Program-made: the position numbers and the translations under genes | NCBI GenBank assembly: GCA_964547415.1 | Contig: CAZJNX010000024.1 | Location: 1 to 30,050, forward strand | DNA from: CAZJNX01 sp964547415 | GTDB taxonomy: Bacteria > Pseudomonadota > Alphaproteobacteria > Rhizobiales > Amorphaceae | Reading direction: 5' to 3' | Length of the DNA stretch: 30,050 nucleotides | Notes under the pieces: generated by a model | Told to the model about the DNA's origin: nothing | The model's input: the letters and a program-made list of their open reading frames with translations, nothing else | The model's database searches: none | Shown: positions 15,146-23,699 of the stretch, piece by piece | Layout: each line of letters begins with the position of its first letter | Numbering within the stretch: the stretch's first letter is position 1

Positions 15146-15276
15146 CCGCGCGCCCGATCCTCCCCGTGCCGGGGCGCCGGCGTCCGCCGCGCCGGCATCC
15201 TCCGCGCGCGGGGCTAGCACACGGCGCGCCGACCCGCATCCACGGCCCATCCGGGCGCGCTGGCCGCGCGCTCGTC

Positions 15277-15305
15277 TTGCAGCGCCGCCCGCCGGTTGCT
15301 ATAGG
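15277..15305 (+). promoter_or_regulatory. Promoter of tRNA-Pro
   Basis: TTGCAG (15277-15282), a 17-base spacer, TATAGG (15300-15305). Transcription would begin a few bases before the tRNA at 15315, leaving almost no leader. Confidence 0.65.
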
Positions 15306-15314
15306 GAGCGCGCT

Positions 15315-15391
15315 CGGAGTGTAGCGCAGCCTGGTAGCGCACCTCGTTCGGGACGAGGGGGTCGCAGGTTCAAATCCTGCCACTCCGACCA
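15315..15391 (+). tRNA. tRNA-Pro (anticodon CGG)
   Basis: A 77-base cloverleaf: acceptor CGGAGTG/CACTCCG; D-stem GCGC/GCGC; anticodon stem CCTCG/CGAGG with loop TTCGGGA and anticodon CGG at 15349-15351; T-stem GCAGG/CCTGC with loop TTCAAAT; discriminator A and encoded CCA (15389-15391). It reads CCG, the favoured proline codon of GC-rich genomes. The C1 base at the acceptor end is the usual mark of proline tRNA. Confidence 0.97.
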
Positions 15392-15488
15392 TCCGATCCG
15401 GCCTCCCGCCCCTTGATCGTCATCGCACCGCTCGGGCCACGTGCGCGCGCGTGGGACGGTGTGCATGGCCTTCCGCCGGACGGCGCGG

Positions 15489-15516
15489 TTGACAGGCGGC
15501 ATCCGGCCTGTTGTCG
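15489..15516 (+). promoter_or_regulatory. Weak candidate promoter of the HdeD-like gene
   Basis: A perfect TTGACA at 15489-15494 lies about 110 bases before the ATG. The best -10 at 16 bases is TTGTCG, a poor match. No EcfG-type GGAAC/GTT pair was seen at a sensible position. Confidence 0.25.
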
Positions 15517-15601
15517 CGGTGCGCGGGGGCCGCCGGCCGTGGCGCCCCCCGACGCGGCGAGCCGGCCCGCCGAGGCGCCGGTGCGAACAGGGAACGGGAC
15601 C

Positions 15602-16264
15602 ATGGCACAGACGACCACGACGCCGGCGGGCGAACCGCCGCTCGGCGACCTCAAGATCTCCTGGGGCTGGATGCTCGCGCTCGGCATCCTCATGACCGTG
15701 CTCGGCGTGATCGGCGTCGGCATGGCCTACTGGCTGACCATCGCCGCCATCCTGTGGTTCGGCGTCCTCGCCATCGTCGGCGGCATCGCCCAGCTCATCG
15801 ACGCCTTCCACTACAAGGGCTGGAAGAGCGTCCTGTGGCACGTGATCATCGCGGTCGTGTACGTGATCGCCGGCATCGTGCTCATCGCCATGCCCGTGGC
15901 CTCCGCCTTCTGGCTCACCCTGTTCCTCGCCGCCGCGCTGGTGGTGACGGGCATCGTCCGCCTCGTGGTCGCCTTCCAGATGCGCGGGGCCGGCAGCGGC
16001 TGGATCTGGGTCGCCGTCTCGGCCGTCATCTCCATCGCGCTGGGCATCCTCATCTGGAGCCAGGTCCTGCCGCCACAGGCAGCCGTCGACACCGCCGAGG
16101 AGGCGACGGCGTGGATCCAGCAGTGGGGCTGGATCATCGGCCTGTTCGTGGCGATCGAGCTCATCATGCAGGGCGCGTCCATGATCGCGATCGCGCTCGC
16201 CGCCCGGGCCTTCAACCAGCGGATCGGCAGCAGCGGCGGCGGCACCACCCCCTCGGCCGCCTGA
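15602..16264 (+). CDS. HdeD/DUF308-family membrane protein
   Basis: 220 residues with six hydrophobic segments arranged as three helix pairs (about 22-46, 48-70, 79-101, 104-126, 134-156 and 176-203). The paired pattern, with glycines inside helices and phrases such as GVLAIVGGIAQLIDAFHYKGWKS split over a helix-loop, is that of HdeD. HdeD is an inner-membrane protein linked to acid resistance in E. coli at high cell density; its molecular action is unknown. A soluble insert (about 160-175) precedes the last helix. AGGGAACGGGACC provides the ribosome site. It is followed by two strong hairpins and looks monocistronic. Confidence 0.85.
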   Translation: MAQTTTTPAGEPPLGDLKISWGWMLALGILMTVLGVIGVGMAYWLTIAAILWFGVLAIVGGIAQLIDAFHYKGWKSVLWHVIIAVVYVIAGIVLIAMPVASAFWLTLFLAAALVVTGIVRLVVAFQMRGAGSGWIWVAVSAVISIALGILIWSQVLPPQAAVDTAEEATAWIQQWGWIIGLFVAIELIMQGASMIAIALAARAFNQRIGSSGGGTTPSAA

Positions 16265-16279
16265 CGAGACAGCCGCGCC

Positions 16280-16338
16280 GGCGCCGGGGCGGCCGCCGCC
16301 GCGCCCGCCCCGGCGCCCTTCTCCCGCCCCGGGGCGGG
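16280..16338. other. Two consecutive GC hairpins after the HdeD-like gene
   Basis: GGCGCCGGGGCG (16280-16291) pairs perfectly over 12 bp with CGCCCCGGCGCC (16306-16317), loop 14 bases, followed by CTTCTCCC. Next comes an exact palindrome CCCGCCCC/GGGGCGGG (16323-16338). The first is a plausible transcription terminator or transcript-end stabiliser for the HdeD-like gene, but neither is followed by a clear T-run. Confidence 0.5.
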
Positions 16339-16359
16339 CCATCCGAGGGACGCTTGCCG

Positions 16360-17148
16360 ATGACGCTGCCGAGACGACGCTGGGCCGAGATGACGGCGGA
16401 GGACTTCGTCGCCGACACGGGAGGGTGGGTCTGCGTGGTGCCGACGGCGGCGATCGAGCAGCACGGGCCGCACCTGCCGCTCTCCACCGACACGGACATC
16501 GCCGAGGGCATGGTGGCGGCCACCATCGCCCGGCTGCCGGACGACCTGCCGGCCACCTTCCTGCCCGTCCAGGCGATCGGCAAGTCCAACGAGCACACGA
16601 GCTACCGCGGCACGCTCACCCTCACCTGGGAGACCGCCGTCAAGGCCTGGCTCGAGATCGCCACGTCCGTCGCCCGGGCTGGCGTCCGGCGGATCGTGTT
16701 CGTGAACGCCCACGGGGGCAACACCGCCCTCCTCGACGTGGTGGCGCGGGAGCTGCGGGTGCGCCTGTCCGTCCTCGCCGTCCACACCGCCTGGGTCCGC
16801 TTCGGGGACCCGGACGTCCTGCCGGCGGAGGAGCGGCGCTTCGGCATCCACGGCGGCCTCATGGAGACGGCCATGATGCTCCACTTCCGCCCCGACCTCG
16901 TGCGGATGGACCGGGCCGAGCGTTTCGCCTCGGCCCAGGAGCTGCTCCTCGAGGCCAACCGCTTCTTCGCGATCCACGGCCCCCACGGCTTCGGATGGCA
17001 GGCGAACGACCTCAACCCGGCGGGCGTGGTGGGCGATGCAGCCGCCGCGACGGCGGCTCTCGGCGAGCGTATCGTCGCCCACCAGGCGGACGGTTTCGTG
17101 CAGCTCCTGAAGGAGGTGGCGGCGACGGACCTCTCCGTCCTCAAGTGA
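16360..17148 (+). CDS. Creatininase-family amidohydrolase
   Basis: 262 residues, usual length. The metal-site motifs are in place: E33 and H35 in EQHGPHLPLSTD, D44 at its end, NAHGGN (116-121) and GIHGGLMETAMM (162-173) with E169. Creatininase-family enzymes are di-metal hydrolases that open cyclic amides or cleave formamide or peptide bonds; members include creatinine amidohydrolase, the riboflavin-pathway formamide hydrolase ArfB and the mycofactocin peptidase MftE. No mycofactocin or creatine genes are nearby, so the substrate remains open. GAGGGA precedes the ATG by 9 bases. The 3' end overlaps the opposing cyclase gene by 8 bases. Confidence 0.9.
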   Translation: MTLPRRRWAEMTAEDFVADTGGWVCVVPTAAIEQHGPHLPLSTDTDIAEGMVAATIARLPDDLPATFLPVQAIGKSNEHTSYRGTLTLTWETAVKAWLEIATSVARAGVRRIVFVNAHGGNTALLDVVARELRVRLSVLAVHTAWVRFGDPDVLPAEERRFGIHGGLMETAMMLHFRPDLVRMDRAERFASAQELLLEANRFFAIHGPHGFGWQANDLNPAGVVGDAAAATAALGERIVAHQADGFVQLLKEVAATDLSVLK

Positions 17149-18868
17149 GGGCGGCGGCGCGGGTCGGCTCGCAATCGCCCGCGAGCGCGGCGCGGAACGC
17201 CGCGCCGTCGTCGAACACGTAGGCCGTCAGCGCCCCCGCCCGGCCGCGCGGGCGCACGGTGACCGCCGCCTCCTCCGGCAGGGCGATGCCGGCCGTCTCG
17301 GCCACGCTCGCCGAGACGGCGACGGTCGAGCCCCGTTCCTTGTTGAGGTCCTCTAGGCGGCTCGCCGTGTTCACCGTGTCGCCGAGGGCCGTGATCCGCC
17401 GGCCCGCGCCGCCCTCCTCCACGCCGAAGCGGCCGAGGATGGCGGGCCCGGCGTTGATGCCGATGCCGATCCTGAGAGGCGCGGGCAGCTGGTCGGCGAG
17501 GCGCTGGTTGAGGGCGTCGAGGGCCGCCACCATGTCGGCCGCGGTGGAAAGGGCCTCGCGGCAGGCCGCCCCCTTCCCGGCGCCGTCCATCCCGTAGATC
17601 GCCATCACAGCATCGCCGATGAACTTGTCCACGTAGCCGCCGTTGGCGCGCACGGTCCGGCTCATGGTCTCCAGGTACTCGCGCAGGAGGAAGACCACGT
17701 CGAAGGGCAGGCGGCTCTCGGCGATGGCGGTGAAGCCGCGGATGTCCACGAACAGGATCGCCACCGGCCGCTCGACGCCGAAGTGGTAGGGGTCCCCCTC
17801 CATGGAGCCGAGGGCGGCGCGGCGACGCGCGGGCAGGAGTGGCGCGACCGACATGTTCGCGACCGGCCGGACCTGGCAGGCGAGGCGCACGTCCGCCGGC
17901 GCCTCGATGCGCGACAGCACCGCCCGCTCGGCCGCGCCGGGGGCGGGAAGCCCCTCGCCGCCCGCCAGGATCCGTGTGCGGCAGGTGGAGCAGCGCGCCC
18001 GCCCGCCGCAGACCGAGGCATGGGGGATGCCCGCCCCGTGGCTGATCTCGAGGAGGGTCGGCCCGGGCGCCGCGCGGACGAGCCGCCCGTCCGGGTAGGC
18101 GATCTCGACGGGTGAGGGGCAGAACAGGCCCGTCATGCGCGAGGCGACGAGGCCGAGGACGGCGAGCACCGCCACCCACCAGGCGAGGTGGGCCCACCCG
18201 ATCACCGCGGCGGAGAAGCCGACCGCCTCGGCGGTGAGGGTCCCGTTCGCGAGGCCGTCGGCGAGCTGCCGCCGCGCCGCCTCCGTCCATCCCCACGTGG
18301 CGAGCACCGGCACCAGGAGCGCCGCCACCGAAAGGACGGGCCGCGCCCGCGGGTACCACGGCCGCGGGCGCAGCCACTGGTGGATGCCGATGCAGGCGTG
18401 GGCCCACACGATCGCGACGAGCAGCGTCTGGGAGAGGGCGAGGTCCGGCCACAGGAGGGCGAGGACGTGCCCGTAGTCCGGCACGATCCCGAACACGAGC
18501 TGGACGAGGCGCGTGCCCACCGCGTGGTCGATCAGGAGGAACGGGATCGCGAGCCCCAGCGCGAGCTGGGCCCAGTCGATCGCCGGCATGCGCAGGGTGC
18601 GCCGCCGCGCCGTGCGGGCGAGGGCGAGGCCGGCATGGACCGCGAGCGAGCCGTAGAGGAGGACCGTCCCCGGCACCGATTCCCAGACGGCGGCGCGGAC
18701 CGCCCGCACCTCCTCCATCGCCGCGAGGGAGACGATCCCCACCGCGTGGTTGAGGAGATGGGTGAGCACGAAGGCGAACAGGACGAGGCCCGAGGCGAGC
18801 CGCAGCCGCTGGGCGAGGCGCCCGTCGCCCTCGGTGCTGGCCGGCCGGCGCTCGCGCGCCATCTTCAT
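17141..18868 (-). CDS. Membrane class III adenylate cyclase with 2Fe-2S domain (CyaC-like)
   Basis: 575 residues in three parts. Residues 20-245 hold six membrane helices, with histidines at 37, 41, 78, 115, 134, 157 and 163 in or near helices, recalling the heme-binding anchor of succinate dehydrogenase. Residues 252-340 are a plant-type ferredoxin domain with C287, C293, C296 and C331 (CGGRARCSTC, then ACQV). Residues 366-555 are a class III cyclase: metal aspartates D375 (FVDIRGFT) and D419 (FIGDAVMAIYG), adenine-selecting K415 and D497, and catalytic N500 and R504 (GDTVNTASR). It is complete and should make cAMP under redox control. Sinorhizobium CyaC is known to have a quinone-responsive diheme anchor. 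The ATG at 18868 is preferred, with a second ATG at 18862. Confidence 0.9.
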   Translation of the reverse strand: MKMARERRPASTEGDGRLAQRLRLASGLVLFAFVLTHLLNHAVGIVSLAAMEEVRAVRAAVWESVPGTVLLYGSLAVHAGLALARTARRRTLRMPAIDWAQLALGLAIPFLLIDHAVGTRLVQLVFGIVPDYGHVLALLWPDLALSQTLLVAIVWAHACIGIHQWLRPRPWYPRARPVLSVAALLVPVLATWGWTEAARRQLADGLANGTLTAEAVGFSAAVIGWAHLAWWVAVLAVLGLVASRMTGLFCPSPVEIAYPDGRLVRAAPGPTLLEISHGAGIPHASVCGGRARCSTCRTRILAGGEGLPAPGAAERAVLSRIEAPADVRLACQVRPVANMSVAPLLPARRRAALGSMEGDPYHFGVERPVAILFVDIRGFTAIAESRLPFDVVFLLREYLETMSRTVRANGGYVDKFIGDAVMAIYGMDGAGKGAACREALSTAADMVAALDALNQRLADQLPAPLRIGIGINAGPAILGRFGVEEGGAGRRITALGDTVNTASRLEDLNKERGSTVAVSASVAETAGIALPEEAAVTVRPRGRAGALTAYVFDDGAAFRAALAGDCEPTRAAALT

Positions 18869-18964
18869 GCCGCGAACCCGGTTTGCCGGGCGCGGCCCGG
18901 GCGCGTATGCCGGACCGGCCGCGCACTGGCCGGCCGCGCCCCGATGCGTCCCGAGGACCCCACG

Positions 18965-20128
18965 ATGCCCGTCGCCCTCTCCCCGCGCGAGATGCTGGAC
19001 CGATGCGTCGGATTCGACACCGTCTCGTCCCGGTCCAACCTGCCCCTCGTCGACTTCATCCGGGAGTATCTGGCCTCCCACGGCGTTCCCGTCACCCTCG
19101 TCCACGACGACACCGGCGACAAGGCGGCCGTCTACGCCACGGTGGGACCGGCGGTTCCGGGGGGCGTCGTCCTGTCGGGCCACCTCGACGTGGTGCCCGT
19201 GGACGGCCAGCCCTGGACGAGCGACCCGTTCGCCGTGACGGAGCGGGACGGGCGGCTTTACGGCCGCGGCACGGCCGACATGAAGTCGTTCGTGGCGATC
19301 GCCCTCGCCCTCGTGCCCGAGATGCTGGCGGCGAACCTGAAGCGCCCCGTGCACCTCGCCCTGTCCTACGACGAGGAGGTGGGCTGCCAGGGCGCGCCGC
19401 GCATGATCGCCCACATGAAGGACCGGATCCCGACGCCGGAGGCGGTGATCGTGGGCGAGCCGACGGAGCTCGCCGTCGTCACCCACCAGAAGGCGACCTT
19501 TTCCATACGGACGGAGGTGACGGGCCGGCCCGTCCACTCGAGCCAGGTCGACCGGGGGGTGTCGGCCGTCGCGGTGGGCGCCCGCTGCGTCGCCTTCCTC
19601 GACGACATCCTGCGTGAGAACATGGCGAACCCGCGCCCGGGCGTGCCGTTCGACCCGCCGTTCACCACCGTCCACACCGGCATGATCTCCGGCGGCACGG
19701 CCCACAACATCGTCGCCCGCGCCTGCTCGTTCGTGACGGACATCCGGGCGCTGCCGGGCGAGGACCCGCGGGCGATCATGCGCCGCTACCAGGCCTTCGC
19801 CGCCGAGCGGCTCGAGCCGGCCATGAAGGCGGTGGCCCCGGAGACGGGCGTCTCGATCCGCGTGCGGGCCGACGTGCCGGGCCTTTCGCCGGGGGAGGAC
19901 CGGCGGGCGGAGGAGCTGTGCCGGCGCCTCACGGGGGACAACGGCGTCCACGGCGTGTCCTACGGCACGGAGGCGGGGCAGTTCCTGGAAGGGGCGGGCT
20001 GGTCGGTCGTCATCTGCGGGCCGGGCAGCATCGACGAGGCCCACCAGCCGGACGAGTTCATCACCGTCGAGCAGTTCGAGGCCGGCGTCGCCTTCGCCCG
20101 CCGCCTGGTGGCCGAGCTGGCCCGCTGA
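18965..20128 (+). CDS. argE: Acetylornithine deacetylase-type M20 metallohydrolase
   Basis: 387 residues, the length of ArgE. The M20 catalytic set is visible: H73 and D75 in SGHLDVVPV, bridging D105 in GRGTADMKSF, the EE pair E137-E138 in YDEEVGCQG, E165 in GEPT and H360 near the C-terminus. The dimerisation domain with its conserved histidine (GRPVHSS, 187-193) lies between. ArgE hydrolyses N2-acetylornithine to ornithine in the cytoplasm; relatives act on other N-acyl amino acids. ATG 18965 has GAGGA 7 bases upstream and is preferred over the in-frame ATG 18944. The next genes encode a peptide-type ABC importer, so a role on imported N-acylated compounds is possible. Confidence 0.88.
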   Translation: MPVALSPREMLDRCVGFDTVSSRSNLPLVDFIREYLASHGVPVTLVHDDTGDKAAVYATVGPAVPGGVVLSGHLDVVPVDGQPWTSDPFAVTERDGRLYGRGTADMKSFVAIALALVPEMLAANLKRPVHLALSYDEEVGCQGAPRMIAHMKDRIPTPEAVIVGEPTELAVVTHQKATFSIRTEVTGRPVHSSQVDRGVSAVAVGARCVAFLDDILRENMANPRPGVPFDPPFTTVHTGMISGGTAHNIVARACSFVTDIRALPGEDPRAIMRRYQAFAAERLEPAMKAVAPETGVSIRVRADVPGLSPGEDRRAEELCRRLTGDNGVHGVSYGTEAGQFLEGAGWSVVICGPGSIDEAHQPDEFITVEQFEAGVAFARRLVAELAR

Positions 20129-20159
20129 GGGGCTGCCCCGCGCCGGGGTCATGGCTGCT

Positions 20160-20188
20160 TTGCCTTTGCGTGGAGACTGTCCTATTGT
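20160..20188 (+). promoter_or_regulatory. Candidate promoter of the peptide ABC operon
   Basis: TTGCCT (20160-20165), 17 bases, TATTGT (20183-20188), in the spacer between argE and the binding-protein gene. The local sequence is noticeably less GC-rich than its surroundings. A start near 20195 would leave a leader of about 63 bases. Confidence 0.4.
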
Positions 20189-20257
20189 CGCGACGGTAAC
20201 ACTCCGCGCGCCGGCCGGCCGCGGCCGCCTGTCGAGAACGAGCGACGAGAGGGGTCC

Positions 20258-21853
20258 ATGAGGAAGACGATCGTGTGCGGCGCGGCCGCACTCGTCCTGG
20301 GGTCGGGCGCCGCCCTCGCCCAGGACGGCGACAACACGTTCCGCTACGCGTTCCAGGGCACGCTGCAGAGCCTCGATCCCTACACCCTGAACGAGACGTT
20401 CACCCTCGGCACCCTCGGCAACGTGTACGAGGGGCTGACGCGGCGGGGTCCGAACCTCGAGATCCTGCCCGCCCTCGCCGAGAGCTGGGAGGTGGTGGAG
20501 CCGACGCGCTGGCGCTTCCATCTGCGCGACGACGTGACCTTCCACAACGGCAACCCCTTCACCGCCGAGGACGTGGTCTTCTCGGCCAACCGGGTGCGCG
20601 CGGAGGGCTCGGACCTCACCACCCGCATCCCCGCCGACGCGGAGTTCGTGGCGGTCGACGACCACACGGTGGACGTGGTGCTCTCCCAGCCCAACCCGAT
20701 CCTGCACTACGAGTGGGACACCTGGGGCATCATGGACAAGGAGTGGGCGGAGGCGAACGACTCGGTCGCCGTCACCTCCGCGTCGGACGAGAGCCCGCGC
20801 TACGCTTCGCTCAACGCCAACGGCACCGGCCCCTTCCGCATCACCAGCCACCAGCCCGGGGTGAAGACCGCGTTCGAGGCGAACGAGGACTGGTGGGACT
20901 GGGAGAACCGCAAGTTCAACATCGACAGCGTCGAGTTCACGCCCATCGCGTCCGACGCCACCCGAGTCGCCGCGCTGCTTTCGGGCGAACTCGACCTCGT
21001 CTACCCGATCCCGGTGCAGGACATCCGCCGCGTGGAGTCGAACCCGGGCACCAACGCCCTCACGGGGCCGGAGCTGCGCACGATCTTCCTCGGCTTCGAC
21101 CAGATGCGCGACGAGCTTCTCTACTCGGACGTTGAGGGCAAGAACCCGTTCAAGGACGAGCGGGTGCGCAAGGCCTTCTACCAGGCGATCGACATGGAGG
21201 CGATCAAGCAGAAGATCATGCGGGGCCTGTCCACCCCGTCGGCCCTGATGATCGCCCCGCAGCTGTTCACCTACTCGGACGACTTCCAGCGCTTCCCCTA
21301 CGACCCGGAGGCGGCGCGCGCGCTGATGGAAGAAGCGGGCTACCCCGACGGCTTTTCCGTCGGCATGGACTGCCCGAACGACCGCTACGTCAACGACGAG
21401 GCGATCTGCCAGGCCGTCGTCGCCATGCTCGCCCAGATCGGGGTGGACGTGGACCTCAACGCCCAGCCCAAGTCCCAGTACTTCGCCAAGGTGCTGGCCT
21501 GTGGCGGCTACGACACCTCCTTCTACCTCCTCGGCTGGACGCCGGGCTCGTTCGACAGCTGGAACGTCCTGCACAACCTGCACGGTTGCCGCGACGAGAG
21601 CGGTAAGGGCGGTCCGTTCAACCTCGGCGGCTACTGCAACGAGGAGGTGGACGCCCTTGCCGACCGGATCCTGACGGAGAACGACCCGGAAAAGCGCAAC
21701 GAGCTGATCCGCGACGCCTTCGAGATCACCACCAGCGAGGTGTCCCACATCCCGCTGCACCAGCAGGGCCTCGCCTGGGGCACCTCGAGCGACATGGACG
21801 TGGTCCAGCGCGCCGACAACACCCTCATGTTCTACCACGTGAACAAGAATTGA
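20258..21853 (+). CDS. ABC transporter substrate-binding protein, peptide/nickel family (SBP_bac_5)
   Basis: 531 residues, the normal size for DppA/OppA-type proteins. Residues 1-21 are a signal peptide ending ALA, then QDGDNTF; there is no lipobox cysteine, so the mature protein is free in the periplasm. Family features include FRYAFQGTLQSLDPY near the start, LAESWEV and WRFHLRDDVTFHNG (86-99), the later VRKAFYQAIDMEAIKQ, and the C-terminal SHIPLHQQ segment. It binds a peptide or similar solute for the permeases downstream. The exact ligand is not predictable. GAGAGGGG precedes the ATG. Four cysteines lie in the C-terminal lobe. A stem-loop follows the stop and the next gene is 340 bases away. 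Confidence 0.93.
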   Translation: MRKTIVCGAAALVLGSGAALAQDGDNTFRYAFQGTLQSLDPYTLNETFTLGTLGNVYEGLTRRGPNLEILPALAESWEVVEPTRWRFHLRDDVTFHNGNPFTAEDVVFSANRVRAEGSDLTTRIPADAEFVAVDDHTVDVVLSQPNPILHYEWDTWGIMDKEWAEANDSVAVTSASDESPRYASLNANGTGPFRITSHQPGVKTAFEANEDWWDWENRKFNIDSVEFTPIASDATRVAALLSGELDLVYPIPVQDIRRVESNPGTNALTGPELRTIFLGFDQMRDELLYSDVEGKNPFKDERVRKAFYQAIDMEAIKQKIMRGLSTPSALMIAPQLFTYSDDFQRFPYDPEAARALMEEAGYPDGFSVGMDCPNDRYVNDEAICQAVVAMLAQIGVDVDLNAQPKSQYFAKVLACGGYDTSFYLLGWTPGSFDSWNVLHNLHGCRDESGKGGPFNLGGYCNEEVDALADRILTENDPEKRNELIRDAFEITTSEVSHIPLHQQGLAWGTSSDMDVVQRADNTLMFYHVNKN

Positions 21854-22193
21854 TTTAATACGGTCTCCACCGCGCCGGGTGATTCCCCCGTGATTGCCGG
21901 GGCCCGGCGCTTCCGCCCACGGCGGAGCGGCGCGGCGCCCCTTGGCCAGGATTGCGGGGGCCGCGCCGCTGGCCGCCGCGGAGCCCTCGCGGCGGCCGTT
22001 CGCCCCGTCGGAGCGACCTTCCGTCGCCGCGCCCCCCGGAACGGTGGAGGGCGACAGGGTTGAGAAGGCGGGCGGCCTTCGTTACTCGGGCGTCTTCGGA
22101 CACTTTCGCCAACGGACGACGGGCCGGGCGGCGGGCGCCACGGCGTTCGCAACGCGGTCGCGCATCGCGGGGACGGAGCGGGACGCGACGGGC
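21854..22193 (+). other. 340-base spacer with a stem-loop between binding protein and permease
   Basis: GCGCCGGG (21872-21879) pairs with CCCGGCGC (21903-21910). Inside it CCCC pairs with GGGG just before the second arm, leaving TGATT as a one-sided bulge and a 10-base loop. It begins 18 bases after the binding-protein stop and has no T-run. The remaining sequence to 22193 has an open frame joined to the permease, but no ribosome site or family similarity before ATG 22194. I regard it as untranslated. Confidence 0.5.
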
Positions 22194-23171
22194 ATGGTCG
22201 GCTTCATCTTCAGGCGGCTCCTGCAGGCCTTCCTCGTCCTCCTCGTGGTGGCGCTGATCGCCTTCACCCTGTTCCGCTTCGTCGGCGACCCGGTGAACCA
22301 GATGGTGGGCGTCGAGACGACGCCCGAGCAGCGCGAGGCCCTGCGCGAGCGGCTCGGCCTCAACGACCCGGTGATGGTCCAGTTCGCCCGCTTCGTCGGC
22401 AACGCGGCCCAGGGCAACTTCGGCATCTCCTACCAGTTCAAGCAGCCCGTGGCCGACCTCCTGGCCAGCCGCCTGCCCGCGACGCTGGAACTGTCCTTCA
22501 CGTCGGCCCTGTTCGCCCTCCTCGTCGGGATCCCCATGGGGGTCTACACCGGGCTCAACCGGGACTCCTGGCTGTCGAAGATCTTCCTGACGATCTCGCT
22601 GATCGGGATATCGCTGCCGACCTTCCTGATCGGCATCCTGCTGATCTTCATCTTCTCGGTGCAGCTTCAGTGGCTGCCCTCGTTCGGGCGGGGCCAGGTG
22701 GTCGACCTCGGCTTCTGGACCACCGGCTTCCTCACCGTCTCCGGGCTCAAGGCCCTCATCCTGCCGTCGATCACCCTCGGCCTGTTCCAGATGACCCTCA
22801 TCATGCGCCTCGTGCGCTCAGAGATGCTGGAGGTGCTGCGAACCGACTACATCAAGTTCGCCCGCGCCCGCGGGCTCAACGCTCGCGCAATCCACTTCGG
22901 CCATGCTCTCAAGAACACCATGGTGCCGGTGATCACCATCACCGGCCTGCAGCTCGGCTCGGTGATCGCGTTCGCGATCATCACCGAGACGGTGTTCCAG
23001 TGGCCCGGCATGGGCCTGCTCTTCCTGCAGGCCGTCCAGAACGTCGACATACCCATCATGGCTGCGTATCTCTTGCTCATCGCGTTCCTGTTCGTCGTCA
23101 TCAACCTCGTCGTGGACATCCTCTACGTGGTGGTCGATCCGCGCATCCGGATTTCGGGAGGGTCCGCCTGA
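22194..23171 (+). CDS. Peptide-type ABC transporter permease, DppB family
   Basis: 325 residues with six membrane helices. The N-terminus is typical of DppB/OppB (RRLLQAFLVLLVVALIAFTL) and is followed by the periplasmic segment with the ERLGLNDPV pattern. The EAA loop that contacts the ATPase (YIKFARARGLNARAI and on to the next helix) lies near residues 220-245. It forms the channel with the DppC-type protein at 23720. The frame is open upstream to 21894, but ATG 22194 begins exactly at the conserved N-terminus. Its stop overlaps the start of the acetyltransferase gene as TGATG. Confidence 0.93.
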   Translation: MVGFIFRRLLQAFLVLLVVALIAFTLFRFVGDPVNQMVGVETTPEQREALRERLGLNDPVMVQFARFVGNAAQGNFGISYQFKQPVADLLASRLPATLELSFTSALFALLVGIPMGVYTGLNRDSWLSKIFLTISLIGISLPTFLIGILLIFIFSVQLQWLPSFGRGQVVDLGFWTTGFLTVSGLKALILPSITLGLFQMTLIMRLVRSEMLEVLRTDYIKFARARGLNARAIHFGHALKNTMVPVITITGLQLGSVIAFAIITETVFQWPGMGLLFLQAVQNVDIPIMAAYLLLIAFLFVVINLVVDILYVVVDPRIRISGGSA

Positions 23172-23668
23172 TGCGTGCCGTCTCCCCCGCCGAATTGCGT
23201 CTCGCCGAGCCGGTGGACGCGGACGCCCTCGCCCGCCTGTGGCACGACGCCTGGCAGGACGGGCACGCGGGCCTCGTCCCGGCGTCCCTCGCCCCGCACC
23301 GGACCCTCGCCTCCTTCCGCCAGCGCATCGGCCCGCTCATCGACCGCTCCATCGTGATCGAGGCCGCCGGCGACATCGCGGGCTTCGCCGCCATCGAGGG
23401 GGCGGAGCTCTACCAGTTCCACCTCGCCGCCTGGGCGCGCGGCCGCGGTCTCGCCAATCGCCTGATGACGCGGGTGGAGGACACCTTCCTCGAGAACGGC
23501 GTGCGCCGTCCGTTCGTGCTGTGCGCGGCGGGCAACCAGCGGGCGTTGCGCTTTTACCTGCGCAGCGGGTGGACCGACACGGGCGTCGCCCCGAAGGCGG
23601 TCACGACGCCGGACGGGCCCGTCGCCATCGACTGCCACCGGCTCGAGAAGGACCTCGCCGGCGGGTGA
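23171..23668 (+). CDS. GNAT-family N-acetyltransferase inside the ABC operon
   Basis: 165 residues with the GNAT fold: motif A with the acetyl-CoA pyrophosphate-binding loop ARGRGLANRLM (89-99) and motif B AGNQRALRFYLRSGW (120-134). It should transfer an acetyl group from acetyl-CoA to an amine. The ATG shares one base with the stop of the permease gene (TGATG), and GGGAGGG at 23155-23161 lies 9 bases upstream, so it is translationally tied to the permease. The position between the two permease genes of a peptide transporter is unusual. Modification of the imported compound or self-protection against a toxic one is possible; housekeeping protein acetylation is the alternative. Confidence 0.9.
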   Translation: MRAVSPAELRLAEPVDADALARLWHDAWQDGHAGLVPASLAPHRTLASFRQRIGPLIDRSIVIEAAGDIAGFAAIEGAELYQFHLAAWARGRGLANRLMTRVEDTFLENGVRRPFVLCAAGNQRALRFYLRSGWTDTGVAPKAVTTPDGPVAIDCHRLEKDLAGG

Positions 23669-23699
23669 CCGGCACGACAGGCGGGAGGAGACGGCGTCG

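Noticed and set aside
18915..18939. Direct repeat CCGGCCGCGC in the cyclase/argE divergent spacer
   Set aside because: Two 10-base copies of simple GC sequence are expected by chance at this composition. No third copy or phasing supports an operator.
17141..21838. A minus-strand open frame of over 1500 codons covering the cyclase, argE and the binding-protein gene
   Set aside because: Only its last 575 codons are a real protein. The rest is the antisense of two well-supported plus-strand genes and is His/Arg/Glu/Gly-rich, as expected of antisense GC-rich DNA.
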